Assembly: GCA_025359625.1 (NCBI GenBank)
Contig: JANYFT010000365.1
Span: 1 to 64,000 of the forward strand
Direction of reading: 5' to 3'
Origin: Ferruginibacter sp.
Lineage (GTDB): Bacteria; Bacteroidota; Bacteroidia; Chitinophagales; Chitinophagaceae
DNA: 64,000 bases
How positions within the stretch are numbered: the stretch's first letter is position 1; every line of letters begins with the position of its first letter. The position numbers were made by a program, and so were the translations under genes. A model generated the notes under the pieces. The model saw only the letters and a program-made list of their open reading frames with translations, ran no database searches and was not told where the DNA came from. Positions 1 to 7,492 of this stretch are shown in pieces.

Positions 1-255
1 GTGACCCGGACAGTCAACGTGTGCATAGTGGCGTTTTTCAGTAGCGTACTCAACGTGCGCTGTATTGATTGTGATACCCCTTTCTTTTTCTTCAGGAGCC
101 CCATCAATTTCATCATAATTTTTTTTCACCGCTAAACCTCTTTTTGACAAAACATCGGTTATAGCGGCTGTTAGTGTTGTTTTACCGTGATCCACGTGAC
201 CGATAGTACCAACGTTTAAGTGGGGTTTATCCCTCTTGAAAGATTCTTTTGCCAT
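1..255 (-). CDS. tuf: Elongation factor Tu, N-terminal part (cut by window edge)
   Basis: This is the GTPase that carries aminoacyl-tRNA to the ribosome in the cytoplasm. Reading leftwards from the ATG at 255, the first 85 residues are present and the frame runs off the window edge. The P-loop GHVDHGKT lies at about residues 19-26, the switch I region ERGITI near 58-63, and the start of the DCPGH G3 motif is the last thing visible. The family is about 395 residues long, so roughly four fifths are missing. The gene follows four tRNA genes on the same strand with no clear terminator between them, so co-transcription is likely. I see no Shine-Dalgarno sequence before the ATG. Confidence 0.97.
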   Translation of the reverse strand, partial: MAKESFKRDKPHLNVGTIGHVDHGKTTLTAAITDVLSKRGLAVKKNYDEIDGAPEEKERGITINTAHVEYATEKRHYAHVDCPGH

Positions 256-371
256 TGTTTATTTTTTAATAATTGTTTTGAAAATTGGTTTTCATTTAAA
301 GTCTGTAACCATAGACCGTATTAGTTTATTCTTTTCTCCAAATATCCATCCTGCACCAAAATAACTTTTAG

Positions 372-443
372 AGCCGTTGGTGAGAATCGAACTCACGACC
401 TCTTCCCTACCAAGGAAGTGCTCTACCCCTGAGCTACAAAGGC
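372..443 (-). tRNA. tRNA-Thr (anticodon GGU)
   Basis: A 72-nt cloverleaf can be drawn on the minus strand: D-stem GCTC/GAGC, anticodon stem CTTCC/GGAAG around TTGGTAG (anticodon GGT) and T-arm GTGAG-TTCGATT-CTCAC. The acceptor stem GCCTTTG/CAACGGC has one T-C mismatch at its fourth pair. CCA is not encoded. It is the last tRNA before tuf, matching the position of thrT in E. coli. Confidence 0.95.
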
Positions 444-472
444 TTAAATACCACTGCCCAAAGGCAACAAAG

Positions 473-545
473 AGCGGAAGACGAGGCTCGAACTCGCCAC
501 CTATAGCTTGGAAGGCTATCGCTCTACCAAATGAGCTACTTCCGC
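473..545 (-). tRNA. tRNA-Gly (anticodon UCC)
   Basis: A 73-nt cloverleaf on the minus strand with a perfect GCGGAAG/CTTCCGC acceptor stem, anticodon stem ATAGC/GCTAT around CTTCCAA (anticodon TCC), and T-arm GCGAG-TTCGAGC-CTCGT. CCA is not encoded. It is third in transcription order in the Thr-Tyr-Gly-Thr-tuf cluster. Confidence 0.95.
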
Positions 546-647
546 TTGTTAATTTTCAAATGTGAAAATTAGTAAATTTGAAAATGTTAGAACAAAGAAC
601 TGTTTAAATTGAGCAAGTTTTAAATTTTAAAATTTGCTAATTTAAAG

Positions 648-730
<83 letters not shown>

Positions 731-773
731 AAAAAAAGCGAAATATATTTTGCAATTTATTTCTATGGTTCAG

Positions 774-846
774 AGCCGAAGACTGGAGTCGAACCAGCGA
801 CCTACTGATTACAAATCAGTTGCTCTACCAACTGAGCTACTTCGGC
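774..846 (-). tRNA. tRNA-Thr (anticodon UGU)
   Basis: A 73-nt cloverleaf on the minus strand with acceptor stem GCCGAAG/CTTCGGC, anticodon stem ACTGA/TCAGT around TTTGTAA (anticodon TGT) and T-arm CTGG-TTCGACT-CCAG. It is the first tRNA of the cluster, directly downstream of a good Bacteroidota promoter, and corresponds in position to E. coli thrU. Confidence 0.95.
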
Positions 847-909
847 TTATTTTCAAAAGAACTTTTCCCAAAAAACGATTACAGTATCGTACTACTATTT
901 TTGGGATGG

Positions 910-938
910 CAAAGGTAAGTATATTTGACTAATACAAA
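910..938 (-). promoter_or_regulatory. Promoter of the tRNA-tuf cluster
   Basis: On the minus strand a TTTG -33 element (935-938) is followed after 17 nt by TACCTTTG (910-917), which fits the Bacteroidota consensus TTTG-N17-23-TAnnTTTG. The predicted transcription start is about 55-60 nt before the first tRNA. It lies downstream of the hpf terminator, so the tRNA-tuf unit can be transcribed independently of rpsU-xerC-hpf. Confidence 0.75.
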
Positions 939-1000
939 AACTTTGTAAAAGATTTTTTTACACGAAAAAAATAAAAATGTGTATAAGCATAAAATGGCAT

Positions 1001-1024
1001 AAAAAAACCCCCGTTTTTCGGGGG
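1001..1024 (-). terminator. Rho-independent terminator after hpf
   Basis: The minus strand reads CCCCCG-AAAAA-CGGGGG followed by seven T residues. This is a perfect 6-bp GC stem with a 5-nt loop, beginning 8 nt after the hpf stop codon. It separates the rpsU-xerC-hpf block from the tRNA-tuf block. Confidence 0.9.
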
Positions 1025-1032
1025 TGATATAT

Positions 1033-1332
1033 TTATGCTGCCAGCTTTTCTTTCTTTCGTTTTATCTGCAATATTACAGAGTCCAGCGCTTCATCAAAAC
1101 TTTCTTCAAATGACTTGGAAGAATGCTTCACAAAAAAATCATACTTGGGAATATGAACTTTAATTTCCGCTACTTTGTCTTTAATGGTGTGTACCACATT
1201 GTCAAGCTTTAAATACACATCAACTTTTGTAATCCTGTCATGAACCTGAAATAGCTTTGAAAGCTTCTTTTCAATATAGGATTTTAATTTTGAATCTGCG
1301 TCAAAATGCACAGTCTGAATGTTTACGTTCAT
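1033..1332 (-). CDS. hpf: Ribosome hibernation promoting factor, short HPF/RaiA family
   Basis: The 99-residue protein matches the short ribosome-associated inhibitor family, which binds the 30S decoding region and stabilises inactive ribosomes in stationary phase. The beginning MNVNIQTVHFDADSKLKSYI is the typical first strand and helix of the fold. The middle VDVYLKLDN and AEIKVHIPKYDFFVKHSSKS are the beta strands with basic residues that contact 16S rRNA. The C-terminal helix ends in a basic KRKKEKLAA tail. It lacks the long-HPF C-terminal dimerisation domain, so ribosome dimerisation would need another factor. It lies downstream of xerC in a same-strand series headed by rpsU and is followed immediately by a strong terminator. 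Confidence 0.9.
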   Translation of the reverse strand: MNVNIQTVHFDADSKLKSYIEKKLSKLFQVHDRITKVDVYLKLDNVVHTIKDKVAEIKVHIPKYDFFVKHSSKSFEESFDEALDSVILQIKRKKEKLAA

Positions 1333-1527
1333 AGCAATCTAAATTTTTAATCAGTGAACAAATGTGTGAAAAATTTGGGTAAACTATTACATCATAGGCT
1401 AAATTATTTGGGTTTAAAATGAACAATTATTCAAATTCAAGTTACTGCTTACAAGTGTAATTTCCAAAAAAAGTACACTCTATTGATAAACTATTTAAGT
1501 GCCCAATTTATTGCACCAACAATTAAT

Positions 1528-2430
1528 TTATGCTTTAGGGTGAGCTTTATTATGCACCTCTTTTAACTTTTCAATAGTATTATGTGTATATATCTGCGTA
1601 GCGGCAAGACTACTATGACCCAATAATTCTTTTACGGCATTTATATCTGCCCCATTATTCATTAAATGAGTAGCAAATGTGTGCCGCAATACGTGGGGGC
1701 TTTTTTTGTCGATGGTCGTAACAGCAGACAGGTATTTTCTCACTACATTATAAATATATTTTGGATATAACTTTTTTCCTTTTTTATTTACCAGCAAAAT
1801 TTCAGTATCTGCCAATTCAAAAGCAATTCTCTTATCGGCTATATATTTTTGAATGAGCTGCGATAATTCAATATTAACCGGAAGTATCCTTTCTTTGTTC
1901 CCTTTACCCAAAACCTTTATGGTGCTATTTCCTTTATCTGTGTGCGCTTCTTTAAGGTTCATCAACTCTGCCTGGCGTATCCCTGTATTATAAAGTAGCT
2001 GAAATATTAAGCGATCTGTTTTTCCACTCCAGTCATACGGAAATTCTACATAATTGAATAATGTGCTGATATCTGTTTCTGCAACAAATTGAGGTAATCT
2101 TTTTTTTACTTTGGCAGAAAGTATAGTTGACATCGGGCTATCCTGAAGTAACTCCTGTTTTAACTGGTACTTAAAAAAAGATTTTAGGGTTGATATTTTT
2201 CGGTTAATACTTTTTGATTCCATCCCCTTTTCTTTTAATCCCGCCAGCCAGCTGCGAACAAAAGATGCATTTATTTCGGCAAGTAAAATAGCCCCAAACT
2301 GCAATTCAATAAAATCAAAAAAATCAGTAAGGTCATTTTGGTATGATAGGATAGTATGCGGGGAATACCTTTTTTGAAATTTGAGGTAATCTAAAAAAGT
2401 CTGTATTAGTTGAAGATGGCTTATGGGCAT
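1528..2430 (-). CDS. xerC: Tyrosine recombinase XerC/XerD type
   Basis: A site-specific tyrosine recombinase of about 300 residues, the usual XerC/D length, expected to resolve chromosome dimers at dif. The N-terminal SAM-like core-binding domain includes FLDYLKFQKRYSPHTILSYQ. The C-terminal catalytic domain carries the Arg of NTGIRQAELMNL, the HVLRHTFATHL box, the His of ELLGHSSLAATQ and the nucleophile Tyr of IYTH. I prefer the ATG at 2430 (MPISHLQ) over the upstream ORF start at 2448, because family members begin shortly before this point. Its place between rpsU and hpf suggests a housekeeping Xer gene rather than a mobile-element integrase. XerC cannot be told from XerD by eye. Confidence 0.9.
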   Translation of the reverse strand: MPISHLQLIQTFLDYLKFQKRYSPHTILSYQNDLTDFFDFIELQFGAILLAEINASFVRSWLAGLKEKGMESKSINRKISTLKSFFKYQLKQELLQDSPMSTILSAKVKKRLPQFVAETDISTLFNYVEFPYDWSGKTDRLIFQLLYNTGIRQAELMNLKEAHTDKGNSTIKVLGKGNKERILPVNIELSQLIQKYIADKRIAFELADTEILLVNKKGKKLYPKYIYNVVRKYLSAVTTIDKKSPHVLRHTFATHLMNNGADINAVKELLGHSSLAATQIYTHNTIEKLKEVHNKAHPKA

Positions 2431-2501
2431 AAAAAAGCTGATAACCAAAGTTACAAAGTAACCGATTATCAGTTTAAAATATTAAGTAATGATAAATAGA
2501 A

Positions 2502-2699
2502 CTAAATATCTATTTTACCACTTGCTATGTTCTGTTTGTAAACAGCTTTTAGCACCTGTGTACGGCGCCTTATAGACGGTTTAATAAATGCCTGTCTTTC
2601 TCTTAACTGTAGTAGTACTCGGCTTTTTTCAAATTTTTTCTTGTACTTTTTTAAAGCCTTGTCTATGTTCTCGCAATCTTTTGAATCTATTATTAACAT
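2502..2699 (-). CDS. rpsU: Small ribosomal subunit protein bS21
   Basis: A 65-residue, highly basic protein with the bS21 signatures: an N-terminal strand then NIDKALKKYKKKFEKS, and the RERQAFIKPSIRRR core. bS21 binds the 30S platform near the 3-prime end of 16S rRNA. In Bacteroidota, bS21 with bS18 and bS6 is known to help sequester the anti-Shine-Dalgarno tail. The gene heads a leftward series with xerC and hpf and is divergent from ribE. Its start codon is preceded by an exceptionally strong Shine-Dalgarno sequence, unlike its neighbours, which suggests autogenous control (see the RBS entry and findings). Confidence 0.95.
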   Translation of the reverse strand: MLIIDSKDCENIDKALKKYKKKFEKSRVLLQLRERQAFIKPSIRRRTQVLKAVYKQNIASGKIDI

Positions 2700-2707
2700 T
2701 TTGATAT

Positions 2708-2716
2708 ACCTCCTTT
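2708..2716 (-). promoter_or_regulatory. Extended Shine-Dalgarno site of rpsU
   Basis: The minus strand reads AAAGGAGGT ending 8 nt before the rpsU ATG, nine contiguous bases complementary to the 16S anti-Shine-Dalgarno sequence. Genes around it start without any GGAGG-like motif. In Bacteroidota such a site on rpsU is thought to let bS21-lacking ribosomes, whose anti-SD is free, translate rpsU preferentially. Confidence 0.85.
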
Positions 2717-2735
2717 GGTAGTTTTTTTAGAAGCG

Positions 2736-2765
2736 CAAAGATAGCAGAAATATTTAAATTTCAAA
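2736..2765 (-). promoter_or_regulatory. rpsU promoter
   Basis: On the minus strand TTTG (2762-2765) is followed after 18 nt by TATCTTTG (2736-2743), an excellent match to the Bacteroidota housekeeping promoter. The predicted start site is about 30 nt upstream of the rpsU ATG, so the Shine-Dalgarno sequence is included in the leader. Confidence 0.8.
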
Positions 2766-2785
2766 ATTCAAAATGATAAAAAAAG

Positions 2786-2793
2786 TATTTTTG
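2786..2793 (+). promoter_or_regulatory. Putative ribE -7 element
   Basis: TATTTTTG matches TAnnTTTG and ends only 4 nt before the ribE ATG. If used, it would give a transcript with almost no 5-prime leader. I see no TTTG/TTG at the expected -33 distance, so the call is tentative. Confidence 0.45.
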
Positions 2794-2797
2794 ATAA

Positions 2798-3388
2798 ATG
2801 TTTACAGGAATAATAGAAACTACCGGTGTCATTAAAGATATTTTTTCATTAGGTACCAACAAAACATTTTGGATTGAATCGTCGCTTTCAAATCAATTTA
2901 CTATCGACCAAAGTATTGCCCACAACGGCGTTTGCCTTACGGTTGAAGAAATAAAGAATAACCTGCACCGCGTTACCGCCATAGAAGAAACACTTTCAAA
3001 AACCAATTTAAATAGCTGGAAAATAAATACGGTTATTAATTTGGAAAGGTGCATGCAAATGAATGGAAGGCTTGACGGCCACATAGTACAGGGTCATGTT
3101 GATACGGTTGCCACCTGCATTGAAACTATTTGTAAAACGGGCAGCTGGGAATACCAGTTTGAATTTGATAAGCAGTTTTCGGCGCTTATAATTGAAAAGG
3201 GTTCTATTTCTCTCAACGGAATAAGCCTTACGATTTTTAATATAAAAGAAAACGGTTTTACCTTAGCAGTTATACCCTACACTTACGAACACACAAATAT
3301 GCAATGCCTGCAAAAAGGAGATTTGATAAATTTGGAGTTTGATATGATTGGAAAATATGTTAACCGTATTTCTCAATTTAAAAAATAG
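2798..3388 (+). CDS. ribE: Riboflavin synthase alpha chain
   Basis: The 196-residue protein condenses two 6,7-dimethyl-8-ribityllumazines to riboflavin in the cytoplasm. It shows the two tandem lumazine-binding repeats of the family. The first begins MFTGIIETTGVIKDI and includes HNGVCLTVEEI; the second begins GHIVQGHVDTVATCIE and includes ISLNGISLTI. The length is normal for a trimeric riboflavin synthase. It is divergent from rpsU with a spacer of about 100 nt, stands alone as a transcription unit, and has no visible FMN riboswitch upstream. Other rib genes are not in this window. Confidence 0.95.
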   Translation: MFTGIIETTGVIKDIFSLGTNKTFWIESSLSNQFTIDQSIAHNGVCLTVEEIKNNLHRVTAIEETLSKTNLNSWKINTVINLERCMQMNGRLDGHIVQGHVDTVATCIETICKTGSWEYQFEFDKQFSALIIEKGSISLNGISLTIFNIKENGFTLAVIPYTYEHTNMQCLQKGDLINLEFDMIGKYVNRISQFKK

Positions 3389-3549
3389 AAATCAACATTT
3401 TGTCTTCCCTGCTTTATTATATTATTTGCTCTTTTTTCACGAGTAATTTCTTAAAACGTTATAGCTGCTTAAACCGGCTTGTTACCCATCTGACTGCAAG
3501 CGGCAAGCGAAAAAAAAATCTTTATATTTACCCGGTACAACTTTTTTAA

Positions 3550-4653
3550 ATGAAAGAAAAGAAGATTATTCCTGCGCTTACCGGAATCAGAGCCATTTGT
3601 GTTTATCTGATTTTTTTTTATCATCTAAATTCTTTTGACCCAATCTTGCATCCTAATTTATACCTGATTCTTAATCAATTTTACACCTTTCTTACTTTTT
3701 TTTTTGTATTAAGCGGCTTCCTGATTTATCACAGATACGGTGACGTGAGGTATTCTGACAAAACAAAAATTCATAATTATTTTGTAAGCCGCATTTCAAG
3801 GGTGTTCCCTATTCTACTGCTGTTAATAACACTCACCTTTCTTTTAGCTCTTTACCATGGCTATTACGATAAAAAGGAAACGCTGTTACTTTACTTATTG
3901 AATATTTCTTTGCTCAAAGGATTTTCATCTAATTACTTTTTATCTGGCATTGGCCCGAGCTGGAGCATGAGTGTTGAAGAACTATTTTACCTGTTAAGTC
4001 CAATACTTTTTCTGTATGGAAACAATATAAAATCTCTTATCATTACCATTTTGATATTTTACGGATTGGGTATTGTTATTACTTATTCCTTTTCCCTATT
4101 TCCAAATGCAGGCTTTTTCAATAGCTATATTTTCACTGCGTATCACACATTTTTTGGACGGATATTTGAATTTGCATGTGGCATTTTTTTAGGGTTTCTC
4201 GTAAAAGGATTTTATCCCAATCACATTATACATAGGTTAGGTAAAAAAAGCCTGCACATTGGAATATTTATAATAGTCATTTCAGTTTTCCTATTGTCAT
4301 TAATTACTAAGAAATATCAAATTCAACATGCTGTAGAAGTGTGGCCGGGGGTAGCCGTTAATAATATTTTGATGCCGGTTGGTATCACATTTATTTTTTA
4401 CAGTTTAATATACCACAACAGTATTTTACGCAATTTTCTATCAAGTAAAATCATGGTTCAGTTAGGCAATGCTACTTATTCATTTTACCTCTTGCATACC
4501 ACATTTTTACTGTCCTACATCTACAAATTTATCGGTAGAAACATAGCAGTAACCTTTATCACAATGATTATCGTTTCTTACATTTTTTATAGACTCGTTG
4601 AACAGCCTGCAGCTGTTTTTATAAAAAAAAGGTTTTATAAAAAGAAAGGTTAA
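3550..4653 (+). CDS. Membrane acyltransferase, acyltransferase 3 (OafA-like) family
   Basis: The 367-residue polytopic inner-membrane protein matches the acyltransferase 3 family, which transfers acyl (often acetyl) groups from cytoplasmic donors to sugars of surface polysaccharides. The N-terminus PALTGIRAICVYLIFFYHLN contains the conserved Arg and His of the family, and GPSWSMSVEELFYLLSP is the second hallmark motif. About ten hydrophobic segments follow, and the protein ends in a basic cytoplasmic tail. There is no periplasmic SGNH domain. It converges with the next gene on the other strand with only 5 nt between stops. The neighbouring polytopic proteins and methyltransferase suggest a surface glycan role, but the substrate cannot be read from sequence. 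Confidence 0.85.
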   Translation: MKEKKIIPALTGIRAICVYLIFFYHLNSFDPILHPNLYLILNQFYTFLTFFFVLSGFLIYHRYGDVRYSDKTKIHNYFVSRISRVFPILLLLITLTFLLALYHGYYDKKETLLLYLLNISLLKGFSSNYFLSGIGPSWSMSVEELFYLLSPILFLYGNNIKSLIITILIFYGLGIVITYSFSLFPNAGFFNSYIFTAYHTFFGRIFEFACGIFLGFLVKGFYPNHIIHRLGKKSLHIGIFIIVISVFLLSLITKKYQIQHAVEVWPGVAVNNILMPVGITFIFYSLIYHNSILRNFLSSKIMVQLGNATYSFYLLHTTFLLSYIYKFIGRNIAVTFITMIIVSYIFYRLVEQPAAVFIKKRFYKKKG

Positions 4654-4658
4654 TTACA

Positions 4659-6236
4659 CTACTGGTGTTTAAATGAAAGCACTATAATACCAGGATAAAG
4701 ATCTCCCATTACCGATGATGCTTTTGATGCAATTGCGCCATGCAATAGTTCATTTTTTTGATAATCAGAATGATAAAATAACAAGTAGTTGTCTATCTTA
4801 TATTTCTCAATACCATTTAATATTTCGTCTGCTGAATAATTAGTTTCGAATGGACCAAAATATTTTCCCTTAAGCAAATAATTTAACACAACGCAAGCAG
4901 ACCACTCATTCGAATTTTGGTGATAAGAAATAATGTTGCCGGTTATTTTATTTTTCTTTAACACCGCCGCCATTTCATAAACATCTTTTCCTGATCCTAA
5001 TCCATGCTTTAAATCCATTACCGGAAAAATGCAAAAGCTGGTTACTATCATAAGTGATATAAAATCTAAAAAACTTTTATTAAGAAAATTCATTTTGTTT
5101 ATGCAGGTAAGCAATATGCCTGCAAGTAACAAAGTTACCATTGCCATAACCCATAAAAACCTTGTTTCTACATGCAACAGCAATAATCCTAAAGGCCAAA
5201 CAGCTATGAAACTCATTAAGATCAAATTCTTTGTTTCGGCATAAAAGACATTTGACCTTTTAAGAATTAACAATAAGGTGATAAAAATTATTGTTGTAAA
5301 AAAACAAGAGTAAATATTAAAATTTGATAAGATTTCTACTGCATTATTTAAAATAAGTTTCAGCTGAAGTAAAAAGGTTTTTGAGTTGGTGAACGGAGTA
5401 AGATTCGTTACTTGTACGTAAGATAAGTCGTCCCAGAGTGAATAACCATCGCTGTAAGGCGGAGCGTAAAATAATATTCGTGGTTGCACATAAGCTTTTG
5501 ACAGAGACCATGTCATATTGTAAGCCCCTGTACGTGACAACATAAAAGACCCATATTTATATTTTAAAACAAATGCCCAGGGAACAACTGAGGTGATGAG
5601 GACTAACACTGCAGCAAGCATTTTTTTAAATGCAATTTTGCTGAAGTAGCTGTTGTTATACCTCTTTTCGCAAACTATAATGACGATTACCAAATTTGCA
5701 ATAGCAAAATAAAAGGTGTAAGCCTTGGCATAAAACCCGATACCGCACAAAAAGGCGGCTAGAATTATTTTTTTATAACTGCTGTAGAAATTTCTGCTAC
5801 AGACTACATTTAAATACAGCAGTATAAATAAAGCCTGCAACAGATCGCCAAATAACCTCAAAAATACTATTTGCAATATTAGAAACATACCTGCTACTGA
5901 AATACCAAAAGCTATTTTTTCTGGCAGCAGATTTTTTTTAATAAGTAACAAAAATGCCAATAGCATAATAAAGCCATACACACCGTTTAAACTCTTTACA
6001 CTTAATATCGGATCTAACCCCATGCTTATAAAGGGTGCCAGCAACCACGAACCTAATGGGCTCCACAGACCATTTATTGAATTAAAATAATCTCCTTTTG
6101 AAACGCGTTCAGCAACTTTAAGATAACCTGTGGCATCGGGATCGATAGAATAACGATACCCCGGAAAAAGGAGACAAAAAAGAACAACATAGCTCAGTAA
6201 TAATAAAACCAGGTATTTCGGCTTCATGAGGCGCAA
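4659..6236 (-). CDS. Polytopic membrane protein, probable GT-C-type glycosyltransferase
   Basis: A 525-residue membrane protein with about eleven hydrophobic segments. The first periplasmic loop carries YSIDPDATGYLKVAERVSKG. An acidic first loop after TM1 is characteristic of GT-C/ArnT-PMT-like glycosyltransferases that use polyprenyl-phosphate sugars. The C-terminal soluble tail (about residues 430-525) resembles the small periplasmic domain often seen there. No family can be assigned confidently by eye. It is divergent from the next gene, which has a similar layout, and both sit beside an acyltransferase and a methyltransferase, so I infer a role in building or decorating an envelope glycan. 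Confidence 0.6.
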   Translation of the reverse strand: MRLMKPKYLVLLLLSYVVLFCLLFPGYRYSIDPDATGYLKVAERVSKGDYFNSINGLWSPLGSWLLAPFISMGLDPILSVKSLNGVYGFIMLLAFLLLIKKNLLPEKIAFGISVAGMFLILQIVFLRLFGDLLQALFILLYLNVVCSRNFYSSYKKIILAAFLCGIGFYAKAYTFYFAIANLVIVIIVCEKRYNNSYFSKIAFKKMLAAVLVLITSVVPWAFVLKYKYGSFMLSRTGAYNMTWSLSKAYVQPRILFYAPPYSDGYSLWDDLSYVQVTNLTPFTNSKTFLLQLKLILNNAVEILSNFNIYSCFFTTIIFITLLLILKRSNVFYAETKNLILMSFIAVWPLGLLLLHVETRFLWVMAMVTLLLAGILLTCINKMNFLNKSFLDFISLMIVTSFCIFPVMDLKHGLGSGKDVYEMAAVLKKNKITGNIISYHQNSNEWSACVVLNYLLKGKYFGPFETNYSADEILNGIEKYKIDNYLLFYHSDYQKNELLHGAIASKASSVMGDLYPGIIVLSFKHQ

Positions 6237-6307
6237 TATTTTTTTAATAATAATTGAGGTATATTGTTTGAATTATCGATGCAATTAAAACTTCAACTCA
6301 TAAATAT

Positions 6308-7492
6308 ATGGTATTAAAATATTGTCAGAATGTATTACTAAAAAATGGCAAATTTTACCTTGCAGCTATTTGGGGGTTGACTACAATTTTGTATCTGCAA
6401 AAATTTGGAATAGTATCAAACATGGAAGCATCAAAATATATAAATGAGGCGGAGCTGCTTATAAAAAATGGTAGTTTTTCTGCATCAAGGTATTGGTTTT
6501 ACAGCATCACAATTTTTATTATTACAATTGCCCTGAAACTTAAAATAGGTTTAACAGGCGCATTTATACTACAAGCAATTCTTAACCTTTACGCTTATTT
6601 ATTTTTTTACAAAGCTTTAAAAAAAGCCTTTCAAATGCCTGCAACAGCTTTCTTTATTATTGTGTACCTGCTTATTTTTTGGCCCTATCAAAACTGGGTA
6701 GTTTTTTTATTTACCGAGTCAGCTTTTTTTAGTTTGATCCTTATCCTATTTTCTGCTATAATATTATACAGACCTGAAAGTGTTAAAAACATTTTACTTA
6801 TTTGTATCGCTTTGGTACTTGTTATAATGTCTCGTCCATTAGGAATTCTTTTTGGAGGCAGTATTTATTTGTATCTTTTTTATAGCGCCAATAACAAATG
6901 GAAAATCATTCTTGGCTGTTGCTCCTTATTTCTTTTAGCATTTGCTTTTTATACCATCAATACCATATTTTCTACTATAAAAGACTGGAGCATTACACAG
7001 GCTTTTGAGCAGGAAAGTGTTATTTGTGATTTGCCCACTACTACTCCATCTTTCACTAAATTAAACCTTGCTACAAGTGGTAATCCTGTTTACCATCTTT
7101 ACTATTATTTAACACACAACTTTTCTCATTTCCTGCATTTTGCCAGCCTGAAACTTCAATATTTTTTTTTAATGACGAGGCCTTTTTACAGTAAAGCGCA
7201 TAATTATTTTTTATTGATAGATACGATTACAGTGTATCTTTTAATGATTGGAAGTTTTTTTATAAAAAAAATAAAGTTCGATAAAGGATTAAGCATTTTT
7301 TTAATCACCAGTATTGCACTTTACACTTTAACAATCATTATTCAATGTGATGATTACCAAAACCGGTTTATCCTTTCTATCTATCCGTTCTTTGTAATTC
7401 TTGCGGCACGAACAATAGAACATTTTATTTTACATTTTTTTAAAAACCACAAACAAACTGCCGGTACCGGTATAGAAAAAACGGTTCTTTAA
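6308..7492 (+). CDS. Polytopic membrane protein, unknown (GT-C-like)
   Basis: A 394-residue protein with about nine or ten hydrophobic segments and a first external loop NMEASKYINEAELLIKNG. This recalls the acidic first loop of GT-C glycosyltransferases, but no decisive catalytic motif is visible. Base composition is AT-rich like its neighbours. It is divergent from the 525-residue membrane protein, and its last 63 bases overlap the 3-prime end of the convergent methyltransferase gene. It could be a lipid-linked sugar transferase or simply an uncharacterised membrane protein. Confidence 0.55.
   Translation: MVLKYCQNVLLKNGKFYLAAIWGLTTILYLQKFGIVSNMEASKYINEAELLIKNGSFSASRYWFYSITIFIITIALKLKIGLTGAFILQAILNLYAYLFFYKALKKAFQMPATAFFIIVYLLIFWPYQNWVVFLFTESAFFSLILILFSAIILYRPESVKNILLICIALVLVIMSRPLGILFGGSIYLYLFYSANNKWKIILGCCSLFLLAFAFYTINTIFSTIKDWSITQAFEQESVICDLPTTTPSFTKLNLATSGNPVYHLYYYLTHNFSHFLHFASLKLQYFFLMTRPFYSKAHNYFLLIDTITVYLLMIGSFFIKKIKFDKGLSIFLITSIALYTLTIIIQCDDYQNRFILSIYPFFVILAARTIEHFILHFFKNHKQTAGTGIEKTVL

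Noticed and set aside
377-565. 62-codon plus-strand ORF (and 750-932)
   Set aside because: They run antisense across two tRNA genes (Thr and Gly, and the other Thr) with perfect cloverleaves, so they are not coding.
2701-2797. FMN riboswitch upstream of ribE
   Set aside because: The rpsU-ribE spacer is too short (about 100 nt) and shows none of the conserved RFN-element stems.
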